Source: an uncultured Eubacterium sp. (lineage in GTDB: Bacteria > Bacillota > Clostridia > Oscillospirales > Acutalibacteraceae). From it: 56,863 nucleotides of DNA. Location of the stretch: the NCBI GenBank assembly GCA_944385025.1, contig CALWVQ010000024.1, forward strand, positions 1 through 56,863. Direction: 5' to 3'. Below, piece after piece: positions 15,896 through 24,264 of the stretch. A model generated the notes under the pieces. It ran no database searches. It was not told the DNA's origin and saw only the letters and a program-made list of their open reading frames with translations. Numbering within the stretch: the stretch's first letter is position 1; each line of letters begins with the position of its first letter. The translations under genes and the position numbers were made by a program.

Positions 15896-17353
15896 ATGTC
15901 TAAAAGACTTATTGCTTTATGTTCTTTGTTTGTATTTGTGTTTGTGGGTATTATCGGACGATTTGCCTACATTTCTTTTGCAAAAACTTATCAGGTTGAT
16001 GAAAGTTATAATAGTTATACCCTTAACATAGGAACATTAAATACAAACATTTACGACCGTTTAGGTAGAAAAATCAACAATAACTCAAAACAATATGTTG
16101 CAGTTATCAGACCTAACGAGAAGGCGTTGAGTGAACTTGATAAGCTGTTTGACGACAATGAAATCAGAGAAATTACAACTGAACTTTCAAAAGGCTATCC
16201 TGTTATCAGAAATGTTGATAGAAAAGTAAAAACGCAGTACATTCAGATTTTTGAAAAAATTGACAGCGATTGTGATGTCGCATATCACCTGATGAGTAAA
16301 CAAACTGGTGGGCTCGAAAGCCATGTGAGTGAGGAGATAGGTAACCTGTCTGTCAATTTTACTGTTGACGCAATGGGAAGATTATTGGCCGGTGATGAAG
16401 GAAGTGTGATAAACAATAATTATGACAGTACCGACGGCATTATAATTTCTATTGACAGAGATATACAGCTAATCGCAGAAGAGGCTGCTAACTCCATAAA
16501 TAAAGGCGCAGTAGTAGTCCTTGACGCAGAAAGTTCAAGAATTTTAGCATCTGTCAGCAAAGGCGACGATTATCTGAACAGGGCAATTTCTCCCTATGCT
16601 GTTGGCTCTGTTTTTAAATTGGTCGTTTGCGCATGTGCAATCGAAAACGGTGTAAATCCTTTTTATAATTGCACAAGTTCAATCAAGGTTAATGATACAA
16701 CTTTTAACTGTCAAAATAATCACTCTCACGGCATACAGGATATGAAAAAAGCCCTTGCAAATTCCTGCAACTGTTATTTTGTAAACCTTGCACTTATGCT
16801 TGGCGGAGAAAAACTTCTTAAAACAGCCCGGGAATTTGGATTTGGAAATGAGTTTTCATTATACAAAAACTGGAATATTTCAGCGGGATTTTTTCCGACT
16901 TTAGAAACTTTAAAATCAAAAGGACAGCTTGCTCTTGTCGGATTCGGTCAAGGACAGCTTACCGACAGTCCTCTGCACTTCGCTTCGGTAGTTGCTTGTA
17001 TTGCAAACGGCGGTAATTACTATTATCCTACTCTTGAAATTAATAACACAGAAGAAAATAGAGTTATATCTGAAAAAACGTCAAACGTAATCAAAAGTTA
17101 TATGAAATATGTTGTAACAAACGGCACAGGTTCAAGCGCTAATTACAATGATGACACTGCAGGTAAAACAGCTACGGCACAAAGCGGAAAATATTCAAAC
17201 GGCAGTGAAATTCTCAATACTTGGTTTGCAGGTTTTTATCCTTATGATAATCCTCAGTTTGCTATTGTTGTTATGTGTGAAAACGGTACAAGCGGTTCAC
17301 AGGATTGTGGTCCTGTATTTAGGACTATTGTTGAAAATATAGATAAAATGTAG
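15896..17353 (+). CDS. Monofunctional penicillin-binding protein (class B-like transpeptidase)
   Basis: This 485-residue protein has an N-terminal membrane helix (about 5-26), a short juxtamembrane part with NIYDRLGRKI and a transpeptidase domain. The active-site triad is S238-x-x-K241 (GSVFK), S290-C-N292 and K424-T-A426. The third box is KTA rather than the usual KTG/KSG. It is shorter than SpoVD, FtsI or MrdA proteins and appears to lack the large dimerisation and PASTA regions. It probably crosslinks peptidoglycan, possibly with an elongation or sporulation SEDS partner encoded elsewhere. Its ribosome binding site is inside the upstream terminator, so expression depends on read-through. 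Confidence 0.85.
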   Translation: MSKRLIALCSLFVFVFVGIIGRFAYISFAKTYQVDESYNSYTLNIGTLNTNIYDRLGRKINNNSKQYVAVIRPNEKALSELDKLFDDNEIREITTELSKGYPVIRNVDRKVKTQYIQIFEKIDSDCDVAYHLMSKQTGGLESHVSEEIGNLSVNFTVDAMGRLLAGDEGSVINNNYDSTDGIIISIDRDIQLIAEEAANSINKGAVVVLDAESSRILASVSKGDDYLNRAISPYAVGSVFKLVVCACAIENGVNPFYNCTSSIKVNDTTFNCQNNHSHGIQDMKKALANSCNCYFVNLALMLGGEKLLKTAREFGFGNEFSLYKNWNISAGFFPTLETLKSKGQLALVGFGQGQLTDSPLHFASVVACIANGGNYYYPTLEINNTEENRVISEKTSNVIKSYMKYVVTNGTGSSANYNDDTAGKTATAQSGKYSNGSEILNTWFAGFYPYDNPQFAIVVMCENGTSGSQDCGPVFRTIVENIDKM

Positions 17354-17359
17354 TATAAT
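17331..17359 (+). promoter_or_regulatory. Sigma-A-like promoter of the WYL regulator gene
   Basis: TTGAAA (17331-17336), a 17-nt spacer and TATAAT (17354-17359) overlap the end of the PBP gene. The expected start of transcription is at about 17366, right at the GAGGTGA ribosome binding site, so the leader is about 12 nt. Confidence 0.75.
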
Positions 17360-17377
17360 CATCTGCGAGGTGATTGT

Positions 17378-18376
17378 ATGCAGAAATCAAAACTCAAAAC
17401 TTTGATGATATACCAGTTGCTGAATAAATACAGTGATGAAGAGCACCCACTGTCAACTACCGATTTAATCAGTATGCTTGAGAAATATGAAATTCAGTGC
17501 GAGAGAAAGTCAATTTATGCAGATATAGACTCGCTTAAAGAGATGGGCTGCGATATTTTGACCACAAATTATCCAAAACGCGGCTTTTTTATGGCTAGCA
17601 GACTGTTTGAGCTTCCGGAGGTAAGACTGCTTATAGACGCCGTTACGTCGGCAGGTTTTATTACACCTAAAAAAACGCAGGAACTTGTAAAGAAGCTGGA
17701 AACTCTCGTTTCGGAAAATCAGGCAAAAAACCTTTGTTCACAGGTTTATGTTGACACTCAAAACAAGTGTGACAATGAGGAAATCTACTATACAATTGAC
17801 GCTCTTAACGAGGCAATTATAAGTAAAAAGAAAGTGAAGTTTGAATACAAAAGGCGTTCAATTGATAAAAAAAATAAGAAGAATTATACTACAAAAATTC
17901 ACACGGTATCTCCCTATGCTCTAATTTGGAAAAATGATCACTATTATCTTGTTTGCAATAATGATAAGTATGACAATCTGCTTAATTTACGCCTTGACAG
18001 AATCAGAAAAATCAATGTTCTTGATGAAAAAATACGTGATTTTTCCGAAGTCAGCGAGTACAGCGGAGCATTTAATATTTCTGATTATTCTGCGAAAATG
18101 TTTAATATGTTTTCGGGAGAGAGTACAAAAGTGAGACTTCTTTGCGATTTGGAAATCAGAGAAGAGGTAATGGACAGGTTCGGAGCAAACGTACCGTTAA
18201 ACGCTGTTGACACATCACATTTTGAAACTACGGTAGATGCTACTTACAGCGAAGGGTTCGTTTCATGGGTTATGCAGTATGGTGATAAAATAAAAGTTTT
18301 AGAGCCTACAACTCTTGCTGATATGGTCAGAAACAGGGCTGAAAAAATATACAATTTATATCAAAAAAAGGATTAG
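17378..18376 (+). CDS. WYL-domain transcriptional regulator
   Basis: This 332-residue protein has an N-terminal winged helix (about 8-70, with STTDLISMLEKYEIQCERKSIYADIDSLKEMG), a linker and a WYL domain near 178-210 (HTVSPYALIWKNDHYYLVC), ending in a C-terminal extension (WCX-like). WYL proteins sense nucleic acids or small ligands and often control DNA damage or defence genes. No target is evident nearby. It has its own strong promoter and a terminator that overlaps its stop codon. Confidence 0.88.
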   Translation: MQKSKLKTLMIYQLLNKYSDEEHPLSTTDLISMLEKYEIQCERKSIYADIDSLKEMGCDILTTNYPKRGFFMASRLFELPEVRLLIDAVTSAGFITPKKTQELVKKLETLVSENQAKNLCSQVYVDTQNKCDNEEIYYTIDALNEAIISKKKVKFEYKRRSIDKKNKKNYTTKIHTVSPYALIWKNDHYYLVCNNDKYDNLLNLRLDRIRKINVLDEKIRDFSEVSEYSGAFNISDYSAKMFNMFSGESTKVRLLCDLEIREEVMDRFGANVPLNAVDTSHFETTVDATYSEGFVSWVMQYGDKIKVLEPTTLADMVRNRAEKIYNLYQKKD

Positions 18377-18395
18377 CGTTTGCTAATCCTTTTTT
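18364..18395. terminator. Bidirectional terminator between the WYL and ROK genes
   Basis: GGATTAGC (18370-18377) pairs with GCTAATCC (18382-18389) over a 4-nt loop, flanked by A-run and T-run. The TAG stop of the WYL gene is within the 5' arm. Confidence 0.85.
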
Positions 18396-18401
18396 AATCA
18401 G

Positions 18402-19283
18402 TTATAATTTTGCCGCTTCAGATGCAACTCCTAATAATGCAGCGTCGCTTCCAAGCTTTGATCTCACAATATTTACGTCTCTGAAATTCTCCATAAGCAG
18501 ATTGTAAATTTTCCTGTCGATAAGATCAATAACGTAATTTTCATTCATAATTCCGCCTCCCAAAACAATAAGAGGTGGGTTGAAAATGTAAATAATATTA
18601 ATTAATCCAATTATCATTTCGTCAATCCACTGATCTATTACAGATCTGATTTCAGGCTTTTCAAAATTCTCTTTTTCAAAAATTTCAAAAGCGTTTAAGT
18701 TTGTGGAATTACGCTTGTTTACGCTTTCAAGAAGGGCCCTTGTTGATGCGTAACACTCGTAACAGCCTTCACCGCCGCAAGTACACTGTTTGCCCCCTGC
18801 GTGCGTAACCATATGTCCGAATTCGCCTGCCGAACAACCCATACCCTTGTATAATTTATTGTCAAGATAAAGGGCTCCCCCGATGCCTGTTCCGTATGTA
18901 AGTGCAAGAAAATCTGTTTTTCCTTTTGCTGCACCGAATTTTGCCTCACCAACTGCAAAAGCGTTTACATCGTTTTCAACATAGGTTGGAATTCCCGTTT
19001 TGTTTTCAATAAGTTTCTTAACCATCATACCGGTATAATATGGAATATTGTCTGTTGAATAAACGACTATGCCATTGTCGCTGTCAACTTGACCTGCGGT
19101 AGAGATTGCTACTCTGTCAATATCTGAATAGCTTTCAATGATGGAGATAATTTTTTGAACAAGCTCCTGACCGCCTTTTTGCGCTTCTGTTGCAATAGTG
19201 TGTTTGTCGGTAATTTTAAATTTTTCGTCCAGGGTTGCATACTTAATGTTTGTTCCTCCAATGTCAAAAGCAAGAATTCTCAT
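18402..19283 (-). CDS. ROK family sugar kinase (glucokinase-like)
   Basis: This 293-residue ROK kinase has the ATP phosphate loop DIGGTNIK at 7-14, catalytic D105 in ENDVNAF, GEFGHM at 153-158 and the ROK zinc site CTCGGEGCYEC (C167, C169, C174, with the preceding His). There is no N-terminal HTH, so it is a kinase rather than a repressor. Glucose or another hexose is the likely substrate; specificity is not visible. GGAGGTAA precedes the ATG. Confidence 0.92.
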   Translation of the reverse strand: MRILAFDIGGTNIKYATLDEKFKITDKHTIATEAQKGGQELVQKIISIIESYSDIDRVAISTAGQVDSDNGIVVYSTDNIPYYTGMMVKKLIENKTGIPTYVENDVNAFAVGEAKFGAAKGKTDFLALTYGTGIGGALYLDNKLYKGMGCSAGEFGHMVTHAGGKQCTCGGEGCYECYASTRALLESVNKRNSTNLNAFEIFEKENFEKPEIRSVIDQWIDEMIIGLINIIYIFNPPLIVLGGGIMNENYVIDLIDRKIYNLLMENFRDVNIVRSKLGSDAALLGVASEAAKL

Positions 19284-19316
19284 ATATTACCTCCGAAAAT
19301 TATATTGCTTAAGGTC

Positions 19317-19345
19317 ATTATAACAATTAAAACTTTCAATTTCAA
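19317..19345 (-). promoter_or_regulatory. Sigma-A-like promoter of the ROK kinase
   Basis: The minus strand shows TTGAAA (19345-19340), a 17-nt spacer and TATAAT (19322-19317). Its -35 is only 6 nt from the -35 of the divergent promoter at 19352. Confidence 0.72.
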
Positions 19346-19351
19346 TACTTA

Positions 19352-19380
19352 TTGAAAAATGTTGCAAGATATGTTAAAAT
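19352..19380 (+). promoter_or_regulatory. Sigma-A-like promoter of the unknown membrane protein
   Basis: TTGAAA (19352-19357), a 17-nt spacer and TAAAAT (19375-19380) lie 30 nt before the start codon and face away from the ROK promoter. Confidence 0.68.
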
Positions 19381-19410
19381 CAACACAAAGATGATATTGA
19401 GGTAGATAAA

Positions 19411-20022
19411 ATGGATGACGAATTAATGGAAGAAAAACTTGATAACCCTTTGGTTGTTCATAAAGAAAATGACGCTTCTTATCAAGAAATTGCATCAGAG
19501 GTCAGTATGAGTAACACCCATACTGATGAAGAATCGGAAATACCAACTTTAGAGCGCCATCGTTTTAGAAAAGAAAAGAAAAAGAAAAAATGGCCTTGGG
19601 TTTTGATAATAATTGTTGCTGCGGCAGTAGTTGTTTTAGTTGTTTTGCATAATAAGGGATACATTGATAGTACGCCTAAAACTACTGAAAGCACCACTCG
19701 CAAATCTTATACAACACAAGAAGAAAATAAGTTCGAAGGTATAATAACAGTTAAGGGTACGTACATCTTTTTTGAAGGTGAGGAAGTCGACGGTATAAGG
19801 GGACTTGAAAGAAAAATCAAGTATCTTGATGCAGGAACCTCCTTTGTTGTTCAAGATGAAAAGGCTGACAGCAATTTTCTTAACGATGATGTACTTCCGA
19901 TACTTGAAAAATATGACATTAAATATACCACAAAATATATCGTTTCATCAGGTCTCATTGCTGAAAACGAAAAGAACTCTCAAAGCACGCAAGCTGCTTC
20001 TTCCGAAACTGCACAAAAATAA
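19411..20022 (+). CDS. Unknown single-pass membrane protein
   Basis: I do not recognise a family for this 203-residue protein. It has an acidic N terminus (1-50), a lysine cluster (residues 54-60), one membrane helix (61-80), a Ser/Thr-rich linker (about 86-103), a compact extracellular domain (about 107-183) and a low-complexity Ser/Gln/Ala tail. The positive-inside rule predicts N-in, C-out. The extracellular domain has alternating strand and helix patterns (IITVKGTYIFFEGEEV, then DVLPILEKYDI) that loosely recall ExbD-like periplasmic domains, but this is a guess. GAGGTAG precedes the ATG. It is a monocistronic gene with its own promoter and terminator. Confidence 0.8.
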   Translation: MDDELMEEKLDNPLVVHKENDASYQEIASEVSMSNTHTDEESEIPTLERHRFRKEKKKKKWPWVLIIIVAAAVVVLVVLHNKGYIDSTPKTTESTTRKSYTTQEENKFEGIITVKGTYIFFEGEEVDGIRGLERKIKYLDAGTSFVVQDEKADSNFLNDDVLPILEKYDIKYTTKYIVSSGLIAENEKNSQSTQAASSETAQK

Positions 20023-20026
20023 TAAA

Positions 20027-20057
20027 AAATGGCCTTGTTTTCAAGGTCATTTTTTTA
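20027..20057. terminator. Bidirectional terminator between the unknown gene and rnhA
   Basis: AAATGGCCTTG (20027-20037) pairs with CAAGGTCATTT (20042-20052), with one G-T pair, over a 4-nt TTTT loop and runs of A and T outside. Confidence 0.8.
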
Positions 20058-20100
20058 TTGCAGAATAAGTATATATTTTTCTACAGATACTTAATGTGTA

Positions 20101-20535
20101 TTACATATTGAGATAATAGTTTACTGCCAATCGGTCGCACCTTTCGTTATACGGATGACCGTTGTGGCCTTTAACCCAAACAAACTCAACATTATGTATT
20201 TTAAGCAGCTCTATAAGTTCCTGCCACAAATCAGCATTAAGAGCCGGCTTTTTATCTGCTTTTCTCCAAGCGTTTCGCTGCCATGAATATACCCAGCCTT
20301 TATTTACAGCGTCACAAACATATTTTGAATCAGTAGTAAGTTTAACGTTGCAGGGCTCTTTTAAGCATTTTAGCGCCTCTATTACTGCCGTCAGCTCCAT
20401 TCTGTTGTTTGTTGTGTCAGGATTTCCGCCGCAGATTTCTTTTTCTTTGCCTTTGTAAATCAGCACAGCGCCCCAGCCGCCTTTACCGGGATTACCGCTG
20501 CATGCACCGTCAGTATATATCTCAATATCTTTCAT
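20101..20535 (-). CDS. rnhA: Ribonuclease HI
   Basis: This 144-residue enzyme cleaves RNA in RNA-DNA hybrids. The catalytic residues are visible: D9 ([11 protein letters not shown]), E47 (NRMELTAV), D69 (TTDSKYV) and D134 (ERCDRLA), with the basic-protrusion segment around [13 protein letters not shown]. The length matches typical bacterial RNase HI. I chose ATG 20535 because homologues begin right before this strand; a GTG at 20547 is an alternative, and the ribosome binding site (AAAGGTG) is slightly far from the ATG. A second RNase H (HII) is encoded at 40651. Confidence 0.95.
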   Translation of the reverse strand: MKDIEIYTDGACSGNPGKGGWGAVLIYKGKEKEICGGNPDTTNNRMELTAVIEALKCLKEPCNVKLTTDSKYVCDAVNKGWVYSWQRNAWRKADKKPALNADLWQELIELLKIHNVEFVWVKGHNGHPYNERCDRLAVNYYLNM

Positions 20536-20558
20536 AATATAACTCACACCTTTTAGTT

Positions 20559-20587
20559 ATATTAACATTTTATTAACGAATAATCAA
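20559..20587 (-). promoter_or_regulatory. Likely promoter of rnhA
   Basis: The minus strand shows TTGATT (20587-20582), a 17-nt spacer and TAATAT (20564-20559). Confidence 0.5.
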
Positions 20588-20598
20588 TATGTATATTC

Positions 20599-20627
20599 TT
20601 GACAACTTTATTGTTATAGACTATTAT
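20599..20627 (+). promoter_or_regulatory. Strong sigma-A promoter of the rnj-rplI-dnaB-tilS-ftsH operon
   Basis: TTGACA (20599-20604), a 17-nt spacer and TATTAT (20622-20627). This gives a leader of about 40 nt before the RNase J start. Confidence 0.8.
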
Positions 20628-20673
20628 ATCAAGTAATGATGTTGTACGGAAAAATTTTTTTAGGAGGTAATTT

Positions 20674-22449
20674 ATGCCAAATCAGAATAGGCAAAGCGAT
20701 AAGAGCTTTAAAGGAAAACGGAATTCCAAAAAGCGCTATGTAACTTATCGCAGAGCCCAAAAAAACAAGGCTCTCAGTCAACCCAAGACAAAAGAGTCTG
20801 TTTCAATTGCATTTCTTGGCGGTATGAATGAAATCGGCAAGAATATGACTCTTTATGAGTATAAAAACGATATGTTTATCGTGGACTGCGGTCTCGCATT
20901 TCCTAATGCTGACCTTCCCGGTGTCGACCTTGTTATACCGGATTTTTCATACGTTGAAAAGAACGCTGATAAAATTAAAGGCGTTATTGTTACTCACGGA
21001 CACGAAGACCATATAGGCGGTCTTGCGTATCTTTTAAAAAAAATCAATGTTCCGATTTATGCTACCAAACTGACAGTTGGTCTTATAAGAGGAAAGTTGG
21101 AAGAACACGGACTTCTTGCAAAAACAAAGCTTGTTGAGATTAAACCCAGAGACAATATTACACTCGGCAGTTTTAATATTGAATTTATCCACGTTAATCA
21201 TTCAATCCCTGATGCTGTCGGCGTTGCAATCCGTTGTCCCGCAGGTGTTATAATTCAAACGGGTGATTTTAAAATCGATACAACACCTGTGGACGGAGAT
21301 ATGATTGATTTGCCTCGTTTTGCCGAATTCGGAAAAAAAGGAGTGCTTGCTCTTCTTTCCGATTCAACAAACGCCGAAAGACCCGGTTATACAGCCAGTG
21401 AAAAGTCTGTGGGCGAATCGTTCGAGCTTTTGTTTAGAAAAGCAAAAAATAAGAGAATTGTTGTTGCAACTTTTGCATCCAATATCCACAGAGTGCAGCA
21501 AATAATAGACGTTGCCAATTCTCGTGGAAGAAAGGTTGCAGTAATCGGCAGAAGCCTTGAAAATCTTGTAAGCGTAGGCAGTGAACTTGGCTATTTAAAT
21601 GTGCCGCAGGGTATTTTGATTGACATTAATTTAATCAAGAATTATGCTGATGATAAACTTGTTATAATTACTACAGGTTCACAAGGCGAGCCAATGTCGG
21701 CGTTGACAAAAATGGCGTTCGGTGAACATCGCAAGGTGAGTCTTACACCTAACGATTACGTTATTGTTTCTGCTACGCCAATTCCGGGAAATGAGAAAAT
21801 GGTCGGAAATGTCGTTAATGAACTTATGAAACACGATATTGAAGTCATTTATGAAAAAATGTACGATGTCCATGTTTCCGGTCATGCCTGTCAGGAAGAA
21901 TTGAAACTTATGATGGGACTTGTAAAGCCTAAATATTTTATTCCTGTCCACGGAGAACAGAAACATCTTCAAAAGCATGCTAATCTTGCTCGTGCAATGG
22001 GTATTAATCCTGAAAACATTTACATTGGTAATATCGGCGATAAGATTAGGTTAAGTAACGATGAGCTTAAAGTTGAAGAAAGTGTTACTGCCGGAGAGGT
22101 ATATGTTGACGGACTCGGAGTAGGCGATGTAGGAAATATTGTTCTTAACGACAGAAAACGTTTATCAAAGGACGGAATAATCATAGTTGTAGCAACAATT
22201 GACAGTGAAAACGGATATGTTGTAAGCGGTCCTGATTTGGTTTCACGCGGCTTTGTTTACGTACGTGAAAACGAAGAACTGATGTCAAGCGCCCGTGATC
22301 TTGCCTGCAGGATTATTGACGAAAGCTATGATAACAAATACAGAGATTGGAATTCAGTTAAAACAAAACTGCGTGATGAAATTTCACGTTTAATGTATGA
22401 AAAAACAAAACGAAATCCAATGATACTTCCTATTTTGATGGAAATTTAA
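20674..22449 (+). CDS. rnj: Ribonuclease J
   Basis: This 591-residue metallo-beta-lactamase/beta-CASP nuclease acts in mRNA decay and rRNA maturation in Firmicutes as an endonuclease and 5'-3' exonuclease. The N-terminal tail of about 38 residues is basic. H108-x-H110-x-D112-H113 ([10 protein letters not shown]) binds two zinc ions. [13 protein letters not shown], the beta-CASP motif TTGSQGEP and [10 protein letters not shown] follow. The C-terminal domain ends in [19 protein letters not shown] is found upstream of the start. It leads an operon containing rplI and dnaB. Confidence 0.96.
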   Translation: MPNQNRQSDKSFKGKRNSKKRYVTYRRAQKNKALSQPKTKESVSIAFLGGMNEIGKNMTLYEYKNDMFIVDCGLAFPNADLPGVDLVIPDFSYVEKNADKIKGVIVTHGHEDHIGGLAYLLKKINVPIYATKLTVGLIRGKLEEHGLLAKTKLVEIKPRDNITLGSFNIEFIHVNHSIPDAVGVAIRCPAGVIIQTGDFKIDTTPVDGDMIDLPRFAEFGKKGVLALLSDSTNAERPGYTASEKSVGESFELLFRKAKNKRIVVATFASNIHRVQQIIDVANSRGRKVAVIGRSLENLVSVGSELGYLNVPQGILIDINLIKNYADDKLVIITTGSQGEPMSALTKMAFGEHRKVSLTPNDYVIVSATPIPGNEKMVGNVVNELMKHDIEVIYEKMYDVHVSGHACQEELKLMMGLVKPKYFIPVHGEQKHLQKHANLARAMGINPENIYIGNIGDKIRLSNDELKVEESVTAGEVYVDGLGVGDVGNIVLNDRKRLSKDGIIIVVATIDSENGYVVSGPDLVSRGFVYVRENEELMSSARDLACRIIDESYDNKYRDWNSVKTKLRDEISRLMYEKTKRNPMILPILMEI

Positions 22450-22459
22450 GGAGAAAAAT

Positions 22460-22903
22460 ATGAAAGTAATTTTAAAACAGGATGTTAAAAGTCTTGGAAA
22501 AAAAGGCGAACTTGTAAACGCTTCAGACGGTTATGCAAGAAACTTTCTTTTTCCGAAAGGTCTTGCTGTAGAGGCTAACGCTTCTGCAATGAATGATTTT
22601 AACAACAAGGAAAGTGCAAAAAAATTTCATAAAGCCGAGGAGATTAAGGCGGCGCAGGAGCTTGCAGATAAACTTGAAGGCAAAACCTTTAAGCTGACTG
22701 CAAAAGCAGGAAGTAACGGCAAGCTTTTCGGCTCGGTTACTTCAAAGGATGTTTCAAAAAAAATAAAGGAAGTCTTAAACACAGACATTGATAAGAGAAA
22801 AATCGTTATGCAGGATATTAAGTCTTTTGGAACTGTTCAGGCTGAGGTTAAAGTATATCAAGGCATTTCTGCCAAGATATTTGTTCAGGTTACGGAGGCA
22901 TAA
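22460..22903 (+). CDS. rplI: 50S ribosomal protein bL9
   Basis: This 147-residue protein has the N-terminal RNA-binding domain [19 protein letters not shown] followed by [15 protein letters not shown] long connecting helix (about 40-75) leads to the C-terminal domain with [16 protein letters not shown]. It binds domain V of 23S rRNA. It starts 10 nt after rnj, with GGAG upstream, and is 2 nt from dnaB, the usual Firmicute order. Confidence 0.97.
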   Translation: MKVILKQDVKSLGKKGELVNASDGYARNFLFPKGLAVEANASAMNDFNNKESAKKFHKAEEIKAAQELADKLEGKTFKLTAKAGSNGKLFGSVTSKDVSKKIKEVLNTDIDKRKIVMQDIKSFGTVQAEVKVYQGISAKIFVQVTEA

Positions 22904-22905
22904 TT

Positions 22906-24264
22906 ATGGCAGGAAACAGCAGCGTTATTATGCCTTATAACCTTGAGGCAGAGCAGTCTGTTCTGGGAAGTATACTTATAGAGCCAAGCTGTATGGAAAC
23001 AGTTGTTGCCGAAATAAATGCAGAAAGTTTTTTTCTTCCGCAGCACAAAGCCATTTTCAGCTCAATGATGATGATGTACACACAGTCAAGAGCTATCGAC
23101 CCTGTTATTATTGCTGATGTTTTGGCTAAAAACGGCACTTATGATACTGCAGGAGGAAGGGATTATCTTTTACAGCTTGCACAAAGTGTACCGTCAACTG
23201 CTAATATTGAAAATTATGTAGCAATAGTTAAAGAACAGTATTATTTACGTTCACTTGTTGAGATTTCCAACGATATAATTGATAAAGCAACAGGCAGTGA
23301 CGCTGACGCATCTATCATTCTTGAGAGTGCCGAGCAGGCAATCTACAATATGCGTCAGGGAAGAGATAAAAACGGACCGACTAAAGTCAGCGAAGTTATT
23401 GTTAACGACGTTTACAATAATCTTGCATTGATAACCGGTGAAGACAAGGAAAAATACAAAGGTATTTCATCCGGTTTCGGAATGCTTGACAAATACCTTA
23501 CAGGTCTTAATAAGTCCGATCTTATCCTTATAGGTGCTCGTCCTGCTATGGGTAAAACCAGTTTCGCTCTTAACATTGCTCAAAACATAGCAATGGGTGC
23601 GAGAAAAAAGTGTGTTGTTTTCAGTTTGGAGATGACAAAACAACAGCTTGCTGAAAGATTGCTTTCAGCTCAGGCAGGCGTTGAATCTCAAAAATTGAAA
23701 ACAGGCGAATTAACTGACTCTGAATGGGAGCGTTTAGGCGCTGCCGCAGGTCAGTTTAACGATGTTGAGCTGTATCTTGACGATACATCGTCAATTACTG
23801 TTCCTGAAATAAAATCAAGAATACGCAGAATGAAAAACGTTGACTGCGTTATTATCGACTATCTGGGTCTAATCTCTTCTGCCACAAAAAAAGAGAACCG
23901 TGTTCAAGAGGTATCCGAAATAACACGTAATCTTAAAATGATGGCAAAAGATTTAAATATTCCTGTAATCTGTTGTGCACAGTTATCTCGTGGCACGGAA
24001 GGTCACGGTAAAAATCACAAGCCACAGCTTTCTGATCTTCGAGAGTCAGGTTCAATTGAACAGGATGCTGATATAGTTCTGTTTCTTTACAGAGAGGACT
24101 ATTACAGAAATGACGTGGCAGAGGACAAGCAGGACGAAATTGATGCTAATAAAACAGAGTTAATTGTTGCCAAAAACAGGCACGGTGCAACAGGAACTAT
24201 TGAGATGACCTTCGATAAGGAATTTACGCGTTTCAGATCTGTTGATAAATCACATTATGAATAA
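22906..24264 (+). CDS. dnaB: Replicative DNA helicase DnaB
   Basis: This 452-residue hexameric helicase opens the replication fork. The N-terminal helical domain begins PYNLEAEQSVLGSILIEP, and the linker contains the primase-binding helices. The RecA-like C-terminal domain has Walker A GARPAMGKTS near 211, Walker B VIIDYLGLI and the LSDLRESGSIEQDADIV arginine-finger region. The translation start follows rplI by 2 nt. There is no intein insertion. Confidence 0.97.
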   Translation: MAGNSSVIMPYNLEAEQSVLGSILIEPSCMETVVAEINAESFFLPQHKAIFSSMMMMYTQSRAIDPVIIADVLAKNGTYDTAGGRDYLLQLAQSVPSTANIENYVAIVKEQYYLRSLVEISNDIIDKATGSDADASIILESAEQAIYNMRQGRDKNGPTKVSEVIVNDVYNNLALITGEDKEKYKGISSGFGMLDKYLTGLNKSDLILIGARPAMGKTSFALNIAQNIAMGARKKCVVFSLEMTKQQLAERLLSAQAGVESQKLKTGELTDSEWERLGAAAGQFNDVELYLDDTSSITVPEIKSRIRRMKNVDCVIIDYLGLISSATKKENRVQEVSEITRNLKMMAKDLNIPVICCAQLSRGTEGHGKNHKPQLSDLRESGSIEQDADIVLFLYREDYYRNDVAEDKQDEIDANKTELIVAKNRHGATGTIEMTFDKEFTRFRSVDKSHYE

